Assembly: GCF_026213295.1 (NCBI RefSeq)
Contig: NC_079414.1
Location: 9,649,984-9,713,983 of the forward strand
Length of the DNA stretch: 64,000 nucleotides
From: Gadus chalcogrammus
Lineage: Eukaryota; Chordata; Actinopteri; Gadiformes; Gadidae
Reading direction: 5' to 3'
Shown here: positions 63,421-64,000 of the stretch, piece by piece
Layout of the letters: every line of letters starts with the position of its first letter
Numbering within the stretch: the first letter of the stretch is position 1
The notes under the pieces: generated by a model
Seen by the model: only the letters and a program-made list of their open reading frames with translations
The model's database searches: none
Told to the model about the DNA's origin: nothing
Program-made: the position numbers and the translations under genes

Positions 63421-64000
63421 TCGTACCCAGTCTTCAAGAAGATGTACCATGACACTAGAGGAAAACTGTTCCTGCAGAGTTACCAGGTAAGTATTGTTGT
63501 AATTTTTCAACTTAAATAAAAACAATTCAGTCGTTTCTGAGGTAAATCGAAAAAACCTTTTATAAATTGCTGTAGCTATGAACAATAACTAAACAAGAAA
63601 TAGTAATTTATTGGAAAGTACTATTTCATTTTCTAGTTAGCACATAATTAAACCTGGGCTGTTACCAACATAAACCTTGGATATCTCCAATTGTTAATTC
63701 AATTGATGGGTAATAGAAGAGTTGTTTCTAAGAATTGGTTGCTTACTTTCCTAGGAAGTAGCCTACACAATTATATCTGAGTTATTACCATCTTAAAACA
63801 GGTACAACTACACGGTACTTAGTTGAGTTGATAGGGTAATAGTGGAGGTTTTTCTTAGTACTTCAGCTGTAGTTCCTCTGTATTTACCTTCTTATTACCA
63901 GTGGTAATTACCCAATAATATACTATATTTACCATATATTTACCAGGTAAATACCTAGTAATTAGGGGACTGTAAAAGGAAGGGTTACCGCAATAACTGC
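63421..64000. other. Spacer with an inverted end matching the tandem repeat
   Basis: CTGTAAAAGGAAG at about 63971-63983 is the complement of CTTCCTTTTACAG that starts each tandem unit. The tandem block and this spacer may therefore be one inverted-repeat transposon of about 1.1 kb that continues to the window edge. Confidence 0.5.

Overview
The window is teleost fish genomic DNA. Genes are interrupted by introns, dinucleotide microsatellites are very long, and the repeat load is typical of ray-finned fish: L2, Rex3-like/RTE and Rex1/CR1-like LINEs, hAT and Harbinger-type MITEs, and a Ty3/gypsy fragment. The species cannot be fixed from sequence alone.

Region 1 (1-7.2 kb, + strand) holds the last ten exons and the 3'UTR of usp34, the giant ubiquitin-specific protease 34. 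All internal exon phases close and the reading frame is intact. The introns are rich in micro- and minisatellites, and one minisatellite has copied an exon end together with its splice donor about nine times. One intron carries a decayed hAT transposase.

Region 2 (7.2-18.9 kb) is gene-poor. It has an orphan last exon of an ITIM-bearing, CD22/Siglec-like immunoglobulin receptor (- strand), a GC-rich inverted-repeat element, the decayed 5' half of an RTE-type LINE, nested hAT MITEs, an L2 3' end, and an unrecognised open frame (15984-16322).

Region 3 (about 19-35 kb, with outliers near 50 kb and 61-62.6 kb) is an expanded array of a single-coding-exon, rhodopsin-like GPCR family, all on the - strand. 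Two copies are intact (31061-31888, 275 aa; 61818-62639, 273 aa). At least five are broken or partial (20775-21585, 22797-23337, 27960-28510, 50160-50540, 61220-61645). Conserved 5' and 3' flanks were duplicated with the receptors, and some flank blocks have lost their receptor, so this is a birth-and-death tandem family.

Region 4 (36.5-47.4 kb) is a nest of transposons. It contains a Rex1/CR1-like LINE, two copies of a long inverted-arm element whose middle lies flipped relative to its arms, a 530-bp near-palindrome, an L2 insertion and a Harbinger-type insertion each with a matching empty site in the window, and two members of a DNA transposon family with TAGCCTGG ends and 9-bp target duplications. 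One of those two members keeps the first exon of a RecQ-like helicase. The other keeps the first exon of a C-x2-C protein at the opposite end in the opposite orientation. This points to a two-gene, helicase-bearing parent transposon and is the most interesting signal in the window. A third member sits at 32008-32295.

Region 5 (47.4-64 kb) holds LTR-retrotransposon debris (integrase), more GPCR-flank repeats, a TTAA-target element with a nested insertion, hAT fragments, the last two receptor copies and a 169-bp tandem repeat at the right edge.
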